From Bifidobacterium samirii (GTDB lineage Bacteria > Actinomycetota > Actinomycetes > Actinomycetales > Bifidobacteriaceae): DNA of 64,000 nucleotides. Position 1 is the stretch's first letter; each line of letters begins with the position of its first letter. The stretch covers positions 104,594 through 168,593 of the forward strand of contig NZ_QXGK01000004.1 of the NCBI RefSeq assembly GCF_003952945.1, in the 5' to 3' direction. Below are positions 1-8,403 of the stretch, one piece after another. The notes under the pieces are model-generated. The model worked only from the letters and a program-made list of their open reading frames with translations. It did no database searches and had not been told where the DNA came from. The position numbers and the translations under genes were made by a program.

Positions 1-929
1 CCCATCACCGTGGGCGTGCCGGACGTGATGGCCACGATGCGGCGGTCCTCCTTCATGCGGCGCAGCAGATATTCGCCAGTGAGCGTGGAATAGTCCTCCA
101 CAGCGGGCCTGTCCGCGAACTCGCCGGTCTGCGGGTCGAACCAGCCGTTCCAGTGCCAGGTCTCCTTGTCGGTTTCGGCCGGCTTGAATCCCTTGCCCTT
201 GAGCGTGTGGATGTGCAGCACGATCGGATGGTCGATGTCCTTGACGTCGCGCAGCGCGTCGACGAGCACGGCCACGTCGTTGCCGTCCTCGATGTAGCGG
301 TAGTCGAAGCCGAGCGCGGTGAAGTAGTTCGTGGACGCGCGCCCGTTCGTCTCACGCAGTTCGCGCAGATTCTTGTACAGGCCGCCGTGGTTCTCCGCGA
401 TGGACATCTCGTTGTCGTTGACGATGGCGATGAAGTTGGTGCCCATCTCCCCCACCGTGTCGAAGCCCTCGAACGCCTCGCCGCCGGAGAGCGAGCCGTC
501 GCCGATGACCGCGACCACGTTGTTGTCGCCGTCCATGAGGTCGCGCGCCTTGGCCAGACCGGAGGCAAGCGAGATGGACGTGGACGTGTGGCCCACGTTG
601 AACCAGTCGTGCTCGCTTTCGTTCGGGTTCGTGAAGCCGGAGTCGTCATCGTACTTCGCCGGGTCGGTGAACGCCTCGCGGCGGCCGGTGAGAATCTTGT
701 GCGTGTAGCTCTGGTGGCTCACATCGAACACGAAGCGGTCGTGCGGCGAGTCGAACACGTAGTGCATGGCGATCTCCAGCTCCACCGCGCCCAGATTCGG
801 GCCGACATGGCCGCCGTGCGCGGCGAGCTTGGCGATGAGCGCTTCGCGGATCTCCTGCGCGAGCGCCGGCAGTTCGCCGACGGCCAGCTTCTTGAGGTCG
901 GCCGGCGAGTCGATGCGTTCCAGATACAT
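1..929 (-). CDS. 1-deoxy-D-xylulose-5-phosphate synthase-like protein, N-terminal part
   Basis: Thiamine-diphosphate enzyme of the DXS/transketolase family. DXS joins pyruvate and glyceraldehyde-3-phosphate to make DXP for isoprenoid synthesis. The visible 309 residues start MYLERIDSPADLKKL and contain a DXS-type SHQSYTHKILTGRR segment. A thiamine-diphosphate motif follows (GDGSLSGGEAFEG, then NDN). The start is the ATG at 929, preceded by AAAGGAACGCC. The gene runs off the left edge, so the C-terminal pyrimidine-binding and transketolase_C domains are not seen. SHQSY differs slightly from the usual GHQ.Y of housekeeping DXS, so a DXS-like paralogue with another acceptor is possible. The family call is firm; the exact substrate is inferred. 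Confidence 0.85.
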   Translation of the reverse strand, partial: MYLERIDSPADLKKLAVGELPALAQEIREALIAKLAAHGGHVGPNLGAVELEIAMHYVFDSPHDRFVFDVSHQSYTHKILTGRREAFTDPAKYDDDSGFTNPNESEHDWFNVGHTSTSISLASGLAKARDLMDGDNNVVAVIGDGSLSGGEAFEGFDTVGEMGTNFIAIVNDNEMSIAENHGGLYKNLRELRETNGRASTNYFTALGFDYRYIEDGNDVAVLVDALRDVKDIDHPIVLHIHTLKGKGFKPAETDKETWHWNGWFDPQTGEFADRPAVEDYSTLTGEYLLRRMKEDRRIVAITSGTPTVM

Positions 930-1237
930 TGGCGTTCCTTTACTGATATGTGTTGTTACCCACGCGCCGTACCGTTCCCCGTCATGTCCGGACGGACTCT
1001 TTGAACGGAACCTACGCGTGCGTGCTTCTTCGTACGCTTGACGATTCTGCTGACTTCAAGCGCTTGAGGTCAATCGCGGAAGGCCGGTCGTTCGCCCGGG
1101 GCGAACGCCTTCGACGCCCGATCGCGGCACGCGCCGCCATCCCCGACCAAATCACTATCATGGATGAAGAGGACCAGAAAACCGGGAAACCAGCTGACCA
1201 GCTGACCAGCTGAAACATCGACGACCAAGGGGGAATC
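930..1237. other. Intergenic region between divergent genes
   Basis: About 300 bases separate the DXS-like gene (leftward) from the DUF4160 pair (rightward), and promoters for both should lie here. Apart from the 8-base tandem repeat at 1190-1213 no convincing feature was seen. The frame open across 950-1213 has no ribosome site and unlikely composition. Confidence 0.5.
1190..1213. repeat. Three tandem copies of CCAGCTGA
   Basis: Three exact head-to-tail copies of an 8-base unit, each containing the palindrome CAGCTG, end 24 bases before the start of the next gene. The array could be a regulator site or a slippage-prone microsatellite. Confidence 0.8.
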
Positions 1238-1471
1238 ATGGAGTCAGAGAACACCTTCACCATGATGGGAGTCACCACGCAATGGGACGACGACACCATC
1301 ACCATCACTGAAGTCGGCTATCCGCATACCGCGGTCCTGGACGACAGCGGCAAGATCCTGTCCTCCACGTTCGGAGCCGAGGGCGAATCGTTCGTGCACC
1401 ACTGGTTCGACCGCGTCAAGCCCACCGTGGACGGTCTGCGCGCCATCGACCGGGAATACGCCGATGCCTGA
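1238..1471 (+). CDS. Small protein paired with DUF4160 protein
   Basis: A 77-residue acidic protein (start MESENTFTMMGVTTQWDDD) with no domain I can name. A good ribosome site (AAGGGGG) precedes the ATG, and its last codons overlap the start of the DUF4160 gene by eight bases, so the two are probably translated as a coupled pair. DUF4160 proteins often travel with a DUF2442 partner in gene pairs that resemble toxin-antitoxin modules. This partner sits upstream rather than downstream and does not show an obvious DUF2442 pattern. A toxin-antitoxin role is therefore only a suggestion. Confidence 0.7.
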   Translation: MESENTFTMMGVTTQWDDDTITITEVGYPHTAVLDDSGKILSSTFGAEGESFVHHWFDRVKPTVDGLRAIDREYADA

Positions 1472-1736
1472 AATCTTCAGCTTCGCCGGATACTCCATCT
1501 ACTTCACCGCGCTAGACCGGGACCACGGCGTGCACGTCCACATCGCGCAGGGGTCACGTCACGATCTCGCACGGTTCATGCTCGCCGAAGACGGAGCTGT
1601 CATACTCGCCCACAACAAAGGCGGCCTGCCATCGAAGGCGCTGCGACGACTCCAGTTCTTCCTGACCGCGAACTACTCGGACGTGCTCGCCGCGTGGCGC
1701 ATGTTCTTCGGAGACGACTACCATTTCGACCGCTGA
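1464..1736 (+). CDS. DUF4160 domain-containing protein
   Basis: A 90-residue protein matching the DUF4160 pattern: it opens MPEIFSFAGYSIYF, then has the metal-site-like HGVHVHIAQG segment, and ends in an RRLQFFLTANYSDVLAAW helix. The family is small, soluble and of unknown biochemical role, usually encoded next to another small protein. Here it overlaps the preceding 77-residue gene by eight bases and stops about 40 bases before the LysR gene. Length and sequence look complete. The family call is good; no function is claimed. Confidence 0.85.
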   Translation: MPEIFSFAGYSIYFTALDRDHGVHVHIAQGSRHDLARFMLAEDGAVILAHNKGGLPSKALRRLQFFLTANYSDVLAAWRMFFGDDYHFDR

Positions 1737-1777
1737 GCCCATCTCAACGGCGACGTCGGACGATGTGAAAGGACATC

Positions 1778-2668
1778 ATGGTCGAGTTCTTTGAATTGGA
1801 GCAGCTGGTGGCGTTCGCCGATCACGGGACATTGTCGCGTGCGGCGGAACAGCTGCATCTGTCGCAGCCGTCGCTGACACGCACCATCAAACGGTTGGAG
1901 GCGGAGCTGCGCGTGCCGCTCGTGGACCGTGAACGCAACCGCGTCACGTTGAACGCGAACGGCGAGATGGCGGTGCGGCATGCGCGCCGCATCCTGGAGG
2001 CGCGCGACGGGCTGGTCGAGCAGGTGCGCGAGTTCGACCGGGCGAACCGCACCATCGCCATCGCATCGTGCGCGCCGGCGCCGTTGTGGGATATGGCGCC
2101 GTTGCTCTCGTCCCTGTATCCGGACACGTCGATCGCCACCACGTTGACCGAGACTGAGGATTTCACCAGTGACCTGATCGCCGGCCGTATCCAGCTGGCG
2201 ATCGGCACGTCCGCTGCGTCTGAGGCCGGAGGGCTGCTGTCCATTCCTTTCATGCGCGAGCATCTGCATCTGGTGGTGCCGCGCTCGCACATGCTCGCCC
2301 GGCTCAACACCATCCGGTTCCGCGATTTCAACGGGCTGGACCTGCTGCTGCGTCCGGACATCGGGTTCTGGGCGCGCGTATGCCGCGAACTCCTGCCGGC
2401 CTCACGGCTCATGTTCCAGACCGGAGCGGACACGTTCCAGGCGCTGGTGCGGCGCACCGACCTGCCGTATTTCGCCACCGACGTGTCGTTGCGGTCCGTG
2501 AACCGCATTCCCGAAGACCGTGTGGCAATCCCCATCGCGGACGAGGAGGCTTCGGCGGTGTTCCACCTGCTGTGCCGCAAGACGGATGCGGAGCGTTTCG
2601 CCATGTTCCTGCGGAAGGTCGCGGACATGGGCCGGTCCGCGGGGTTGCTCGCCGCGGACCGGCCGTAG
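1778..2668 (+). CDS. LysR-family transcriptional regulator
   Basis: A 296-residue LysR-type regulator. Residues 1-60 form the winged helix-turn-helix (FFELEQLVAFADHGTLSRAA, then LSQPSLTRTIKRLE). Residues about 90-290 are the periplasmic-binding-protein-like effector domain. A GAAAGGA ribosome site lies before the ATG. LysR proteins usually control a neighbour and respond to a small molecule. The converging aldo/keto reductase, whose stop is 18 bases away, is the nearest candidate, but there is no divergent partner that would make the target clear. The effector cannot be deduced. Confidence 0.9.
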   Translation: MVEFFELEQLVAFADHGTLSRAAEQLHLSQPSLTRTIKRLEAELRVPLVDRERNRVTLNANGEMAVRHARRILEARDGLVEQVREFDRANRTIAIASCAPAPLWDMAPLLSSLYPDTSIATTLTETEDFTSDLIAGRIQLAIGTSAASEAGGLLSIPFMREHLHLVVPRSHMLARLNTIRFRDFNGLDLLLRPDIGFWARVCRELLPASRLMFQTGADTFQALVRRTDLPYFATDVSLRSVNRIPEDRVAIPIADEEASAVFHLLCRKTDAERFAMFLRKVADMGRSAGLLAADRP

Positions 2669-2686
2669 ATGTCCGAAGCTCGTCAC

Positions 2687-3571
2687 TTACTCGCGGCCGG
2701 CGCGCTCCTTGATGAGCCCCACCATGAAGTCGACGGTTTCCGGCGTGCGATGGTCGAAGAACAGGCTCGTCTCATCGTCCATGCCGGCGATCGTGGCCAT
2801 GTCGGCGTCGGTGAGAGAGAAGTCGAACACGTCGAGGTTCTCGATCATGCGCTCGCGGTGCGTGGACTTCGCGAGCGCGACCACGCCGCGCTGCACGAGC
2901 CAGCGCATGATGACCTGCGCGACGGACTTGCCGTATTTCGCGCCGATCGCGGTGAGCGTCTCGTTGACGAACATGCCGTTGCGGCCTTCGCCGAACGGCG
3001 CCCACGCCTCGTGCACGACGCCGCGAGCGACCATGTGCTCGTGCGCGGCGACCTGCTGGTGGAACGGGTTCGTCTCGACCTGATTGACCATCGGCGCGAT
3101 CTCGTTGAACGCGCACAGGTCGGCGAGACGGTCCGGGTAGAAGTTGCTCACGCCGATCGAACGCACCACGCCGTCGCGGTACAGCTTCTCCAGCGCGTGC
3201 CACGAACCGTACACGTCGGAGAACGGCTGGTGGAGCAGCAGCAGGTCGATGTAGCCGGTGCCGAGCCTGCACAGCGACTCGTCGACCGACTTGAGCGTCT
3301 CCTCGTAGCCGTAGCGGTCGATCCACACCTTGGTGGTGACGAACAGGTCGGCACGGTCGATGCCGCTCGCCTTGATGCCCTCGCCCACCTCCTGCTCGTT
3401 GTAGTACGCCTGCGCGGTGTCGATATGACGGTAGCCGACCTCGATCGCGTCGGCGACGCAGCGCGCCGCGTCCTCCTTGGCGACCTGGTACACGCCGTAG
3501 CCGACGATCGGCATCTCCACACCGTTGCGCAGCGTGACGGTCGGCGTGGTGGTCGTTTCCATGATGGTCAT
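2687..3571 (-). CDS. Aldo/keto reductase (2,5-diketogluconate reductase-like)
   Basis: A 294-residue NADPH-dependent oxidoreductase with the TIM-barrel aldo/keto reductase fold. The catalytic tetrad is visible: Asp in HIDTAQAYYNE, Tyr in the same segment, Lys in VTTKVW and His in LLLLHQP. The C-terminal cofactor region is present (VVALAKSTHRERM). It resembles the AKR5-type enzymes that reduce diketogluconate, methylglyoxal and other small carbonyls; the real substrate is not known. The start at 3571 (MTIMETTTTP) has GAAAGGGA upstream. The gene converges with the LysR gene. Confidence 0.9.
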   Translation of the reverse strand: MTIMETTTTPTVTLRNGVEMPIVGYGVYQVAKEDAARCVADAIEVGYRHIDTAQAYYNEQEVGEGIKASGIDRADLFVTTKVWIDRYGYEETLKSVDESLCRLGTGYIDLLLLHQPFSDVYGSWHALEKLYRDGVVRSIGVSNFYPDRLADLCAFNEIAPMVNQVETNPFHQQVAAHEHMVARGVVHEAWAPFGEGRNGMFVNETLTAIGAKYGKSVAQVIMRWLVQRGVVALAKSTHRERMIENLDVFDFSLTDADMATIAGMDDETSLFFDHRTPETVDFMVGLIKERAGRE

Positions 3572-3618
3572 GATGGGTTTCCCTTTCGTTGATGGATGTT
3601 GTCGAAATCAGTGGAAGC

Positions 3619-3677
3619 CGTCCGAAAATCTCGGACGCCTTGGAGGAGACGGTCCGCATCCGGGGCAGCGGATGCGG
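3619..3677 (-). terminator. Two hairpins downstream of the GH3 gene
   Basis: Two stem-loops follow the GH3 stop on the minus strand: CCGCATCCG/CGGATGCGG (3654-3677) and CGTCCGA/TCGGACG (3619-3637). No long U tract follows, so this is a possible weak terminator. Confidence 0.45.
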
Positions 3678-3693
3678 GCCTTCGGGAGGAGAG

Positions 3694-6588
3694 TCAGTCG
3701 AGGGCCGCAGCCGATGCCTTGCGGCGGGCGGCGAACCTGCGGATGGTCAGGATCTCGAGTCCGATGGCCAGTGCCGCGGCCACGCCGGCGACGATCCAGG
3801 TGATGGTCTGCCACAGCGGGGTGGCGATTCTGGGCTCGCCGTCCGCGTAGTGGTAGCTGTTGACCGTCGTGTACAGGATGTTGTGCACGGCCTCACGCAT
3901 CGCCTTCACCGAGGTAGCGGAACGGTCGGCGATGTGGTTCGTCCCGTCGATGGTGGAGAGCATCACGTCGTTGCCGTTGCGGATCATCTGGTCGCCGTTC
4001 TGGTATCCGAATCCGGCGAAGTAGTCGGACAGAACCATGCCGCGGAAGCCCCATTCGTCACGCAGCACGGTGTTCTGCAGTGGCGAATACGCGGCGGCGT
4101 AGGTGGGGCCGATGTAGTTGTAGGAGCTCATCACGGCCTGGGCGCCGCCGTCCTTGACGCTCATCTCGAACGGCTTGAGGTAGATCTCGCGGATCGACTG
4201 CTCGGTGGCCCACGTGGTGAGCATGGCCCAGCGGTTGGTCTCCTGGTCGTTGAGCGCGAAATGCTTCATGAACGCGTACACGCCCTTGGCCTTCGCTCCG
4301 GCGATCTCACGCGACGCCATCGCGCCGGAGAGCAGGCCGTCCTCGGAGAAGTATTCGAAGTTGCGGCCGGCGAATGGGCTGCGGTGGATGTTCATCGACG
4401 GCGCGTACCAGCCGGATGCGTCCATGTCGTGCGCCATGTCGGCGATGACGGAGCCGAACTCCTCGGCCAGGTCCGTGTTCCAGGTCGCGGCGAACGCGCT
4501 GGACGAGGGGAATCCGATGGAGCCGACGACGGTGAAGTTGTTGTTGAGCGAGGCGGGTCCGTCGAGGTCGCTCATGGCGATCTTGCCGATGGAGCGTACG
4601 GCCTGGGTGCCGTAGCCGCCCATCGCGATGAGGTTGTCCATCTCGTCGACGGTCAGCTCATCGAGCAGGTCGTCCCAGCGCGGGTCGTCCCAGTCGGCGC
4701 CGTACAGGTCGGCCAGTCGGACGTCGTTCTTCGCGCCGGTGGCCGGCATCTCGTCGGAGGCGTCGTCGTAGACGGTCGGATCGTAGTTGCCGTTGTTGAC
4801 GAACAGCGCCTTGGACGCGTCGCCCATCGCGTAGTCGGCGGGGGCGGCGGTCGCCTTGTCGTAGTTGGCGAAGTGGCCGGCGCGGCTCAGGTAGGTCACG
4901 TCTCCACGGGCCTGGTCGAACTGGTTGGTGGCGACGGTCAGGTCGCCGTCGTGCGTGTCGTCGGCGGTGTTCCAGACGATGTCGTCGGCTACGGTGACGG
5001 TCTTCTCGTCGATGACGGTGTGCGCGTCGGAGCGGATGGAGATGCCGTAGTCGCCGGCTTCCAGCACATACGCCTTGGCATCGGTGTCGTCGTAGGAGGC
5101 CATGTCGTCATCGTCGAACGTGACGGTCAGCGTCTGCGATGTGCCCGGTTCCAGCAGGTCGGTCTTGTCGAAGGCGACGAGGTTGACGCTCGCCTTCTCG
5201 ATGCCGCCGTCTGTGTACGGCGGGTTGTAGTAGACCTCGACCACTTCCTTGCCGGCACGGTCGCCCGTGTTGGTGACGGTCACGTCGAACGTGATCTTGC
5301 CGTCCGCGTAGGTCACGTCGCCCATCGTCTGCGAGAACGTGGTGTACGACAGGCCATGGCCGAACGGGTAGGCGACCGCCTCGTCATAGTCGATGAGTCC
5401 TTCCTCGGCGGCGGTCTCGTAGAAGCGGTAGCCCACGTAGATGCCTTCGACGTAGTGCACGAAGGTGGGCGTCTGGCCGGGCATGTACGGGTCGTCGTCG
5501 GGGACGGCGTACTCGTCCATGTTGTCGTAGGTGAAGCTGCCGATGTTGTTCCACCAGGGGCTGGCCTTGAGGTCGGTGACGAACGTGTCGGCGGTGCGGC
5601 CGGACGGGTTCGTCTCGCCGGTCAGGACCTCGCCGAGCGCGGTGAAGCCGTTCTGTCCGGCCGGCGGCACCCAGAGCACGGAATCGATGCCCGGATAGTC
5701 GGCGAGGAAGTCGAACTGCAGCGCGTTGGCGCCGTTGTAGATGAAGGTGACGTTGTCGAAGTTCGCAGTGACCAGGTCGAGCAGGTCGCGTTCGCTGCGG
5801 CTCAGTTCGAGGATGCTCTGACCCTGTTCGTAGTCGGCGTAGTCGTCGGAGTTGTCGGTGTAGGCGACGCCGTCGGCCGTCATGTCGGTCGGCAGGTCGA
5901 TGTGCTCGCCGCCGGTGCGGGACACCACGACGACGGCGTTGTCGGAGAAGTTCTTCGCGTCGGCGATCAGATCGGACGGATAGTCGGCGGCGGGCACTTC
6001 GGGCAGCGTCCAGTCCTGCTCCCGCATGCCCACGACGGGACGGTCGGCGCGGTATGACGTGTACAGATCGCTCAGCTCGTCGTTGGTCGCCAGTCCGGCG
6101 TTGTGCAGGCCGTCGAGCAGCGACACGGTGGGATAGGTGTCGGACAGCGAGCCCGATCCGGTGCCGCCGTAGACAGGGTTGACGGAAGCCCAGCCGAACA
6201 CGTTGACGTTGCGGTCGCCTTCGGCGTACGGCAGGCTGCCGTCGTCGTTCTTAAGCAGGGTGACGGCCTCGCGTTCGATTTCGGTGCCAAGCTCGTTGGC
6301 GGTGGCGACCGTCTCGTCGGTCAGCATGCGGCGCTCGGCGGTCGCGTTGGTCAGAATCGTGGCGAGCGGACCGTATGCCATCATCATCACGGAGACGACG
6401 ATGGCGACGAACGCGACAATCCACGTCTGCGCGTGCGTGAACTTGCGGACCGCCGTGTCCGCGACCGTCCTGCGGTTGACGGCGAACGCGACGACGATCG
6501 CGACCGCGAGGGCGACGCCGATGGCGACCAGGTACGGGGTGAGCGTGCCGAGTATGTTGACGACATCGCTCCAGTTGATGCCCAGCAT
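3694..6588 (-). CDS. Membrane-anchored GH3 beta-glucosidase, reversed domain order
   Basis: A 964-residue glycoside hydrolase family 3 enzyme with an unusual layout. Two membrane helices come first (about residues 14-35 and 52-75). The GH3 C-terminal domain follows (EREAVTLLKND, then VNPVYGGTGSGS), then a fibronectin III-like domain (after FGHGLSYTTFSQ). The catalytic TIM barrel comes last, with the nucleophile region GMVLSDYFAGFG at about residue 860. A final membrane helix lies near 930-950 (ITWIVAGVAAALAIG). Reversed-order GH3 enzymes are known, mostly as beta-glucosidases. Anchors at both ends suggest that the catalytic part is held at the membrane; its side is not certain. The ATG at 6588 is chosen because GGAGAGAG lies just upstream. 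Likely role: plant or host glucoside breakdown. Confidence 0.9.
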   Translation of the reverse strand: MLGINWSDVVNILGTLTPYLVAIGVALAVAIVVAFAVNRRTVADTAVRKFTHAQTWIVAFVAIVVSVMMMAYGPLATILTNATAERRMLTDETVATANELGTEIEREAVTLLKNDDGSLPYAEGDRNVNVFGWASVNPVYGGTGSGSLSDTYPTVSLLDGLHNAGLATNDELSDLYTSYRADRPVVGMREQDWTLPEVPAADYPSDLIADAKNFSDNAVVVVSRTGGEHIDLPTDMTADGVAYTDNSDDYADYEQGQSILELSRSERDLLDLVTANFDNVTFIYNGANALQFDFLADYPGIDSVLWVPPAGQNGFTALGEVLTGETNPSGRTADTFVTDLKASPWWNNIGSFTYDNMDEYAVPDDDPYMPGQTPTFVHYVEGIYVGYRFYETAAEEGLIDYDEAVAYPFGHGLSYTTFSQTMGDVTYADGKITFDVTVTNTGDRAGKEVVEVYYNPPYTDGGIEKASVNLVAFDKTDLLEPGTSQTLTVTFDDDDMASYDDTDAKAYVLEAGDYGISIRSDAHTVIDEKTVTVADDIVWNTADDTHDGDLTVATNQFDQARGDVTYLSRAGHFANYDKATAAPADYAMGDASKALFVNNGNYDPTVYDDASDEMPATGAKNDVRLADLYGADWDDPRWDDLLDELTVDEMDNLIAMGGYGTQAVRSIGKIAMSDLDGPASLNNNFTVVGSIGFPSSSAFAATWNTDLAEEFGSVIADMAHDMDASGWYAPSMNIHRSPFAGRNFEYFSEDGLLSGAMASREIAGAKAKGVYAFMKHFALNDQETNRWAMLTTWATEQSIREIYLKPFEMSVKDGGAQAVMSSYNYIGPTYAAAYSPLQNTVLRDEWGFRGMVLSDYFAGFGYQNGDQMIRNGNDVMLSTIDGTNHIADRSATSVKAMREAVHNILYTTVNSYHYADGEPRIATPLWQTITWIVAGVAAALAIGLEILTIRRFAARRKASAAALD

Positions 6589-6702
6589 GGGACTCTCTCC
6601 TTCGATCTTCGTTGACTGTGTGGCGGGATGCCTTGCGTCGGAATCATGTCCGCCGCGCATCCGATGTCTTTCATCCTATGGAGTGATTCGCTGGAATATC
6701 AG

Positions 6703-6739
6703 TGAAATCAACGTTTCAGCGATATCGTGAACGTATCAC
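6703..6739. promoter_or_regulatory. Two operator-like palindromes upstream of the GH3 gene
   Basis: TGAAATCAACGTTTCA (6703-6718) and GTGAACGTATCAC (6727-6739) are imperfect palindromes carrying ACGT, about 24 bases apart and 115-150 bases before the GH3 start. They resemble LacI-family operators, which commonly control bifidobacterial glycosidases. No LacI gene is adjacent, so the regulator is unknown. Confidence 0.35.
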
Positions 6740-6830
6740 TGTATACGCTCCACGCATAACAGAACATGCACGGTTTTCGACAGGACATGCATGCGCCGGC
6801 GACGCGCAGCCTTCTTCCGCCTGCGTACGT

Positions 6831-6868
6831 AAAGAAGAACCGGCCCTCGGGATTCCGAGAACCGGTTC
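6831..6868 (-). terminator. Intrinsic terminator of the second aldo/keto reductase
   Basis: On the minus strand GAACCGG and CCGGTTC enclose an inner CTCGG-AATC-CCGAG stem, followed by TTCTTT. It lies about 60 bases past the stop of the 6931-7914 gene. Confidence 0.85.
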
Positions 6869-6930
6869 CGTGCACGGCTGCGCCAGTCCGTCCAGCCGCG
6901 GCTCGGACGGCAACGGCGTGCAGCCCGCGG

Positions 6931-7914
6931 TCAGTGCACCGCGTGGCCGCCGAATACGGCGGACATGTCGACGCCGTCGAGCACCGCGTCTATGGACGCG
7001 ACCTCGTCGGGTGACAGGCACAGGTCGGCGGCCCCGGCGTTCTCCGCCAGCCGCGTCTCGTTGCGGGTGCCGGGGATCGGCACGATCCACGGGCGTTTGT
7101 CGATCATCCACGCCATCGACAGCTGGGCGGGCGTCGCATCGTGCGCTGCGGCGAGGTCGCGCAGCAGGGCGAGGAGCGCGCGGTTGCGTTCGTCGCTGCC
7201 GGCGGCGTACTGGGGCATCGTGTTGCGAAAGTCGCCGTCGGCGAACCGCTGGCCGGCGTGGAACGCGGTGGACAGGAAGCCGTTCGCCATCGGCGAGAAC
7301 GCGACGAATCCGACGCCCAGTTCGTCGCATACGTCGAACAGCGGCTCGTGCCAGCGGGCCATCATCGAATAGCGGTTCTGGATCGCGGTGACCGGGCAGA
7401 CGGCGTGCGCGCGCCGCAGGTACGTCTCGTCGGTTTCGGAGATGCCCCAGTGGCGGATTTTGCCGGCGGCGATCAGCTCGCCCATCACGCCGGCCACGGT
7501 CTCCGGTTCGACGCGCGGGTCGATGCGATGCTGGTAGTAGAGGTCAATCGTTTCGACGCCGAGCCGGCGCAGACTGCCGTCGACGGACCGGCGGATCGTC
7601 TCGGGCGACGAGTCGACCGTGAGCGTCGTCCCGTGGTGGGCGACGCCGAATTTGGTGGCGATGACGACCTGGTCGCGCACCGGGGCGAGCGCCTCCCCCA
7701 CGATGCGTTCGTTGTTCGACTCGGTGCCGTCGGCGAACGTGCCGGTGTAGCATTCGGCGGTGTCGAACAGCGTGTACCCGAGTTCGACGGCCCTGCGGAT
7801 GATGCGGACCGCCTCGTCTTCCGGTATGGCCGGACCATACGCGTGGGACAGGCCCATGCACCCGTATCCGACCGCCGACACCGTCAAATCCCGGCCCAGC
7901 ACTCTCGTTCGCAT
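6931..7914 (-). CDS. Aldo/keto reductase (AKR13-like)
   Basis: A 327-residue aldo/keto reductase of the larger potassium-channel-beta/AKR13-like branch. It opens RTRVLGRDLTVSAVGYGCMG and carries the tetrad in DTAECYTG, IATKFG and YYQHRID. The C-terminal NADP site is VPIPGTRNETRLAEN. The ATG at 7914 is preferred; an in-frame TTG three codons earlier is also possible because AAGAAGGAAA sits upstream of both. Monocistronic, with its own terminator. It would reduce aldehydes or ketones; the substrate cannot be read from the sequence. The paralogue at 2687-3571 belongs to a different branch. Confidence 0.9.
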   Translation of the reverse strand: MRTRVLGRDLTVSAVGYGCMGLSHAYGPAIPEDEAVRIIRRAVELGYTLFDTAECYTGTFADGTESNNERIVGEALAPVRDQVVIATKFGVAHHGTTLTVDSSPETIRRSVDGSLRRLGVETIDLYYQHRIDPRVEPETVAGVMGELIAAGKIRHWGISETDETYLRRAHAVCPVTAIQNRYSMMARWHEPLFDVCDELGVGFVAFSPMANGFLSTAFHAGQRFADGDFRNTMPQYAAGSDERNRALLALLRDLAAAHDATPAQLSMAWMIDKRPWIVPIPGTRNETRLAENAGAADLCLSPDEVASIDAVLDGVDMSAVFGGHAVH

Positions 7915-8095
7915 GTTTTGCAATTTCCTTCTTCGATACGTGTTCTACGCCGTTCAGCGTAGTGGAGCGGACACCATCGAAGAACGATTCGAGGGAAGAA
8001 TCCCATAGCCGTTCGTCATATAGCCATGCACGGTACGCATGACCTTGAGCGCGAATTCTCCGAAGGAGTCCGGGATCCATCGCCCCGACATCGGG

Positions 8096-8131
8096 AAGGC
8101 TCCGTTCCCGACCGTACGGAAACGGAGCCTT
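8096..8131 (-). terminator. Hairpin past the alcohol dehydrogenase relic
   Basis: AAGGCTCCGTT and AACGGAGCCTT form an 11-base perfect stem about 30 bases past the stop of the relic at 8162-8290. It looks like the terminator that remained when the gene body was lost. Confidence 0.55.
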
Positions 8132-8161
8132 CGGGCAGCCACTGCCGGCCGACGGTTGCGA

Positions 8162-8290
8162 CTAGAAGCGGATCAGGGCCTTGATGACGCGACGGGCGTC
8201 CATGTCCTCGTAGGCGGACTGGACGTCGTCGAGCGCATACTCCTTGGTGAACACGCGGCCCGGGTCGATTCGCCACCACATGCACTTCAT
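8162..8290 (-). pseudogene. C-terminal remnant of a zinc-type alcohol dehydrogenase
   Basis: Forty-two codons read on the minus strand encode the tail typical of medium-chain zinc alcohol dehydrogenases: VFTKEYALDDVQSAYEDMDA, then RRVIKALIRF and stop. Everything before this tail, including the catalytic zinc ligands and the Rossmann fold, is missing. The sequence upstream (MKCMWWRIDPGR) no longer looks like the family. Its hairpin at 8096-8131 persists. This is a deletion relic rather than a working gene. The family assignment rests only on the tail. Confidence 0.65.
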
Positions 8291-8403
8291 CATCCCAAAC
8301 CATCCGCTCAGCGTAGGCCCGGCCGCACGTCGGAGGGACGGCCGCCGTACACTGGAGGCACCGGCGACGATGCCGGATTGATTGCAAGGGAAGGTGCGTC
8401 ATC

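Larger units (their letters stand above)
6589..6930. other. Intergenic region upstream of the GH3 gene
   Basis: This 340-base stretch contains the GH3 promoter region with two operator-like palindromes (6703-6739) and the terminator of the 6931-7914 gene (6831-6868). No coding sequence is supported. Confidence 0.6.

Noticed and set aside
950-1213. 87-residue frame in the first intergenic region
   Set aside because: No ribosome site or family; composition is that of non-coding DNA.
3589-6057. Long plus-strand frame opposite the GH3 gene
   Set aside because: It is the antisense shadow of the GH3 gene, with no family signature.
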